64,000 nucleotides of DNA from Pararhodonellum marinum (GTDB taxonomy: Bacteria > Bacteroidota > Bacteroidia > Cytophagales > Cyclobacteriaceae), in assembly GCF_015354735.1 (NCBI RefSeq), contig NZ_JACEFJ010000002.1, positions 620,001-684,000 on the forward strand, in the 5' to 3' direction. The position numbers and the translations under genes were made by a program. This document shows positions 62,388 to 64,000 of this stretch, one piece after another (the stretch's first letter is position 1; the number at the start of each line of letters is the position of its first letter). The notes below the pieces were generated by a model. It made no database searches, was not told where the DNA came from, and saw only the letters and a program-made list of their open reading frames with translations.

Positions 62388-62735
62388 TTACTTTTTAGAA
62401 GATGGATAATCCTTCTTTTCCGGCACCACCCCTCGAACTCCTCCGAAAGGGTTATCCACATCTCCTTGATAACGGGGAATCAGGTGGATATGGGTGTGGG
62501 GGATGGTTTGACCTGCGACAGTGCCTATTTTGATGCCAATATTGAAGCCATCCGGATTATACTTTTTTTGAAGCAACTCTTTGACAAAATTGAGCATAAA
62601 CACACAGGCGGACTGTTCGCGGAAAGTAAGATCGAAATAATTATCCACATGCCGCTTGGGTATGATAAGGGTATGGCCGGGATTCACTGGGTACTTGTCG
62701 GAAATGGCGAAGGCGGTGGCGGATTCGGTGATCAA
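62388..62735 (-). CDS. HIT family protein, 5' end disturbed
   Basis: The frame encodes the HIT core with KYPVNPGHTLIIPKRHVDNYF and the catalytic HTHIHLIPR (H-x-H-x-H). Members are nucleotide hydrolases of the Hint/Fhit type. The first start codon in this frame is a TTG at 62735, which would leave out the usual N-terminus. Upstream the same frame continues with VDIDCPFCFPDPETE, containing the CPFC zinc motif of this family, back to a stop near 62811, but with no start codon. An ATG at 62814 in another frame (MKSF) would join it if one base near 62802 were removed. A frameshift is likely. Confidence 0.8.
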   Translation of the reverse strand: MITESATAFAISDKYPVNPGHTLIIPKRHVDNYFDLTFREQSACVFMLNFVKELLQKKYNPDGFNIGIKIGTVAGQTIPHTHIHLIPRYQGDVDNPFGGVRGVVPEKKDYPSSKK

Positions 62736-62901
62736 TTCTGTTTCAGGGTCCGGAAAACAAAATGGGCAATCAATATCAACGGGCTTTGGTTGCTGATGTT
62801 GGAAAAGATTTCATCTCTCATAAAAATTCCCGGTTTAAAAGTTTAATTCTAATTTAACGAAAAGTTTTTTAAACATATTGATCCAACATAAAACACCTAT
62901 T

Positions 62902-63303
62902 TCACAAAAACCCCACCTCCTTCAATTCATCAGCAAACCGATGCAGATTCTGTTCTATTTTTTCCACGGTTTTCTTTCCGGGTTTTCGGCGTCCGGTTAC
63001 ATAGTGGCTTAATTGTCCTTGGTTTATACCTGTGATTTTCTCCAAGCCGGCAAGGGTCAAGACTTTACTATAGTAATTCAGAAAGGAAGCAACATCATAG
63101 ACAAACTCAAATTGAGCTTCAACAAATGCTTTTCCTTTTCTCATATAATGTTGTTTCATTTCTTGGTATGAATTCAAGAAATCCTGTATCGCTTCATTGG
63201 CGGTATTTCCCTCACCGATTATACCATAAGGAAGCTTGTTGGTTTCAATATATGCACCATAAGTGCCATCATCTCCTCTTTCGATTTTCACTTTGACTTC
63301 CAT
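62902..63303 (-). CDS. hicB: HicB-type antitoxin with XRE helix-turn-helix
   Basis: A 133-aa protein. The N-terminal half (about 1-65: VKIERGDDGTYGAYIETN, then EGNTANEAIQDFLNSYQEM) is the partial RNase H fold of HicB, and the C-terminal half is a helix-turn-helix (LEKITGINQGQLSHYVTGRRKP) that would bind the operon promoter. It would neutralise the HicA toxin encoded just upstream. Long HicB forms with a DNA-binding domain are usual in Bacteroidota. Confidence 0.87.
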   Translation of the reverse strand: MEVKVKIERGDDGTYGAYIETNKLPYGIIGEGNTANEAIQDFLNSYQEMKQHYMRKGKAFVEAQFEFVYDVASFLNYYSKVLTLAGLEKITGINQGQLSHYVTGRRKPGKKTVEKIEQNLHRFADELKEVGFL

Positions 63304-63361
63304 TTTTCACGGTTTTTATTTTACAATTTTTAATTATTGAATGTTGACTAATGCCTGGCTT

Positions 63362-63547
63362 TCATTTGATTCCTGCATCTTTTAAGATCGCATTCAGTGT
63401 GCCTTTTTTTACTTCTTGGCTTTTGTGGTGGGATGTTTGAAATTCCTTTCCGGTAATAGGGCTAAACCAGATGGGATGCCTCCCTTCATCTTCGACTTGA
63501 TAACAGCCATTTTTTTTAAGTTTTCGCTCAAGCTCAGAATATTTCAC
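63362..63547 (-). CDS. hicA: HicA-type mRNA interferase toxin
   Basis: A 61-aa protein starting at the GTG at 63547 (KYSELERKLKKNG); a longer frame to 63574 adds residues not seen in the family. The pattern ELERKLKKNGCYQVEDEGRHPIW, then FQTSHHKSQEVKKGTLNAILKDAGI is the double-stranded RNA-binding-like fold of HicA with the catalytic His in SHHKS. The usual glycine-rich GSH segment reads EGRHP. It precedes hicB by 58 bp. Confidence 0.87.
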   Translation of the reverse strand: MKYSELERKLKKNGCYQVEDEGRHPIWFSPITGKEFQTSHHKSQEVKKGTLNAILKDAGIK

Positions 63548-63679
63548 AGGCAAACAATAAATTAGATTACACAAAACAATGATACGAATATTAATATCAA
63601 TTTCAAAAAAATGAAACAGTATTAATCTAGGCTAATATTATTTCAGACGATTTGTTTTGCTAAGATAACACCTCCTGGT

Positions 63680-63895
63680 CTATTCCTTCCCCCTCATCAC
63701 ATAAATCGGCCTCCTCTGAAAACTGTAAATCAAATAAACCAGGCAAGGGAGAATAAATACACTTCCTACAAGCCGGGCAATGCCAAGGGCATTGATGGTG
63801 GCCATGTTGGCGACGGCTTCTTTTAGGCTTACAGAAGCACCTTTAAAAATCATAGATGAAGTGTAGATGCTGAAAAAGAGGGCAAACAGGATCAT
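63680..63895 (-). CDS. Small membrane protein
   Basis: A 71-aa protein with two hydrophobic helices (LFALFFSIYTSSMIF and IARLVGSVFILPCLVYLIY) and a basic C-terminus. Its start overlaps the stop of the partial gene at the right edge (ATGA), implying an operon. The family is not recognised. Confidence 0.6.
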   Translation of the reverse strand: MILFALFFSIYTSSMIFKGASVSLKEAVANMATINALGIARLVGSVFILPCLVYLIYSFQRRPIYVMRGKE

Positions 63896-63999
63896 GGATA
63901 AACCTTGCCTTCAAGTGCCGGTTTTTTCTCAGATATCTCCAGGTCAGGGGAAGGGAAATGCTTGCCGATTTGATAGTCCCCATTCCCAAGCTTTTGATC
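63892..63999 (-). CDS. C-terminal end of an unidentified protein (cut by the window edge)
   Basis: The minus-strand frame is open from the edge to a TGA at 63892-63894 and ends LEISEKKPALEGKVYP. It overlaps the next start by 4 bp (ATGA), which supports its reality. Only 35 codons are visible, not enough for an identification. Confidence 0.5.
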   Translation of the reverse strand, partial: DQKLGNGDYQIGKHFPSPDLEISEKKPALEGKVYP

Positions 64000-64000
64000 T

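Noticed and set aside
1-64000. tRNA, rRNA, riboswitch or insertion sequence
   Set aside because: I looked for cloverleaf arms, rRNA landmarks, B12 boxes near the ABC importer and transposase motifs and saw none I could support by eye; a covariance-model scan would be decisive.

Overview
The window reads as chromosomal DNA of a Bacteroidota bacterium, most likely an aquatic member of the Cytophagales/Cyclobacteriaceae type. The basis is the AT-leaning sequence, Bacteroidota-type promoter elements (TTTG and TAnnTTTG), many small secreted lipoproteins, families such as NIPSNAP, FISUMP, DUF2911, DUF1593 and 6-bladed propellers, and a rhodopsin of the flavobacterial sodium-pump type. I assign no species. 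I saw no rRNA, tRNA, CRISPR array, prophage or insertion sequence.

Layout. (1) 1-8 kb: the 3' end of a sorbosone-dehydrogenase/PKD/cytochrome c protein, a NIPSNAP protein, a small membrane protein, a secreted protein, a membrane protein with a winged-helix regulator, and a lutABC operon for L-lactate oxidation. (2) 8-13 kb: a sulfatase lipoprotein and a FecBCD-type metal/cofactor ABC importer. (3) 13-28 kb: one continuous minus-strand [NiFe] hydrogenase locus. It runs hypB-hypF-hypC-hypD-hypE, an NHL-repeat protein, a 72-aa protein, a DUF151/UVR protein, hypA, a TetR regulator, a 120-aa protein, a second TetR regulator, then hupS-hupL, a maturation protease, a 128-aa protein and a TPR protein. 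The enzyme looks like a cytoplasmic group 2a-type uptake hydrogenase. (4) 28.4-29.2 kb: an NDQ sodium-pumping rhodopsin. (5) 29-33.8 kb: a decayed region with an AAA ATPase/DUF4143 remnant, a full-length relative, a GNAT acetyltransferase, small membrane proteins and several unusual short repeats. (6) 33.8-58.6 kb: a carbohydrate island centred on L-rhamnose, with GH30, two GntR regulators, RhaEW, a rhamnulokinase-type kinase, an NCS1-type permease, RhaI, a GH5-like enzyme, nucleoside hydrolase and DUF1593 proteins, a beta-helix protein, a second clan-A glycosidase and a GH78 alpha-L-rhamnosidase. (7) 58.9-62.2 kb: two tandem nhaA genes produced by an approximately 2-kb duplication. (8) 62.3-64 kb: a HIT protein with a probable frameshift, a hicAB toxin-antitoxin pair and two small genes at the edge.

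How the genes may work together (inference). GH78 and its neighbours would release L-rhamnose; RhaI, the kinase and RhaEW would convert it to DHAP and L-lactate; LutABC could oxidise that lactate to pyruvate. Hydrogenase and rhodopsin would add H2 and light as supplementary energy, and the NhaA antiporters together with the sodium-pumping rhodopsin would share Na+ handling.

The parts most worth a second look are the hydrogenase accessory module with its three uncharacterised small proteins and palindromic operator, arrays of TATC phased at 10 bp, a 32-bp palindromic repeat upstream of an ATPase gene, a roughly 190-bp tandem repeat array, and a shared motif (GACAGYACAGGAT) upstream of several rhamnose and glycosidase genes.
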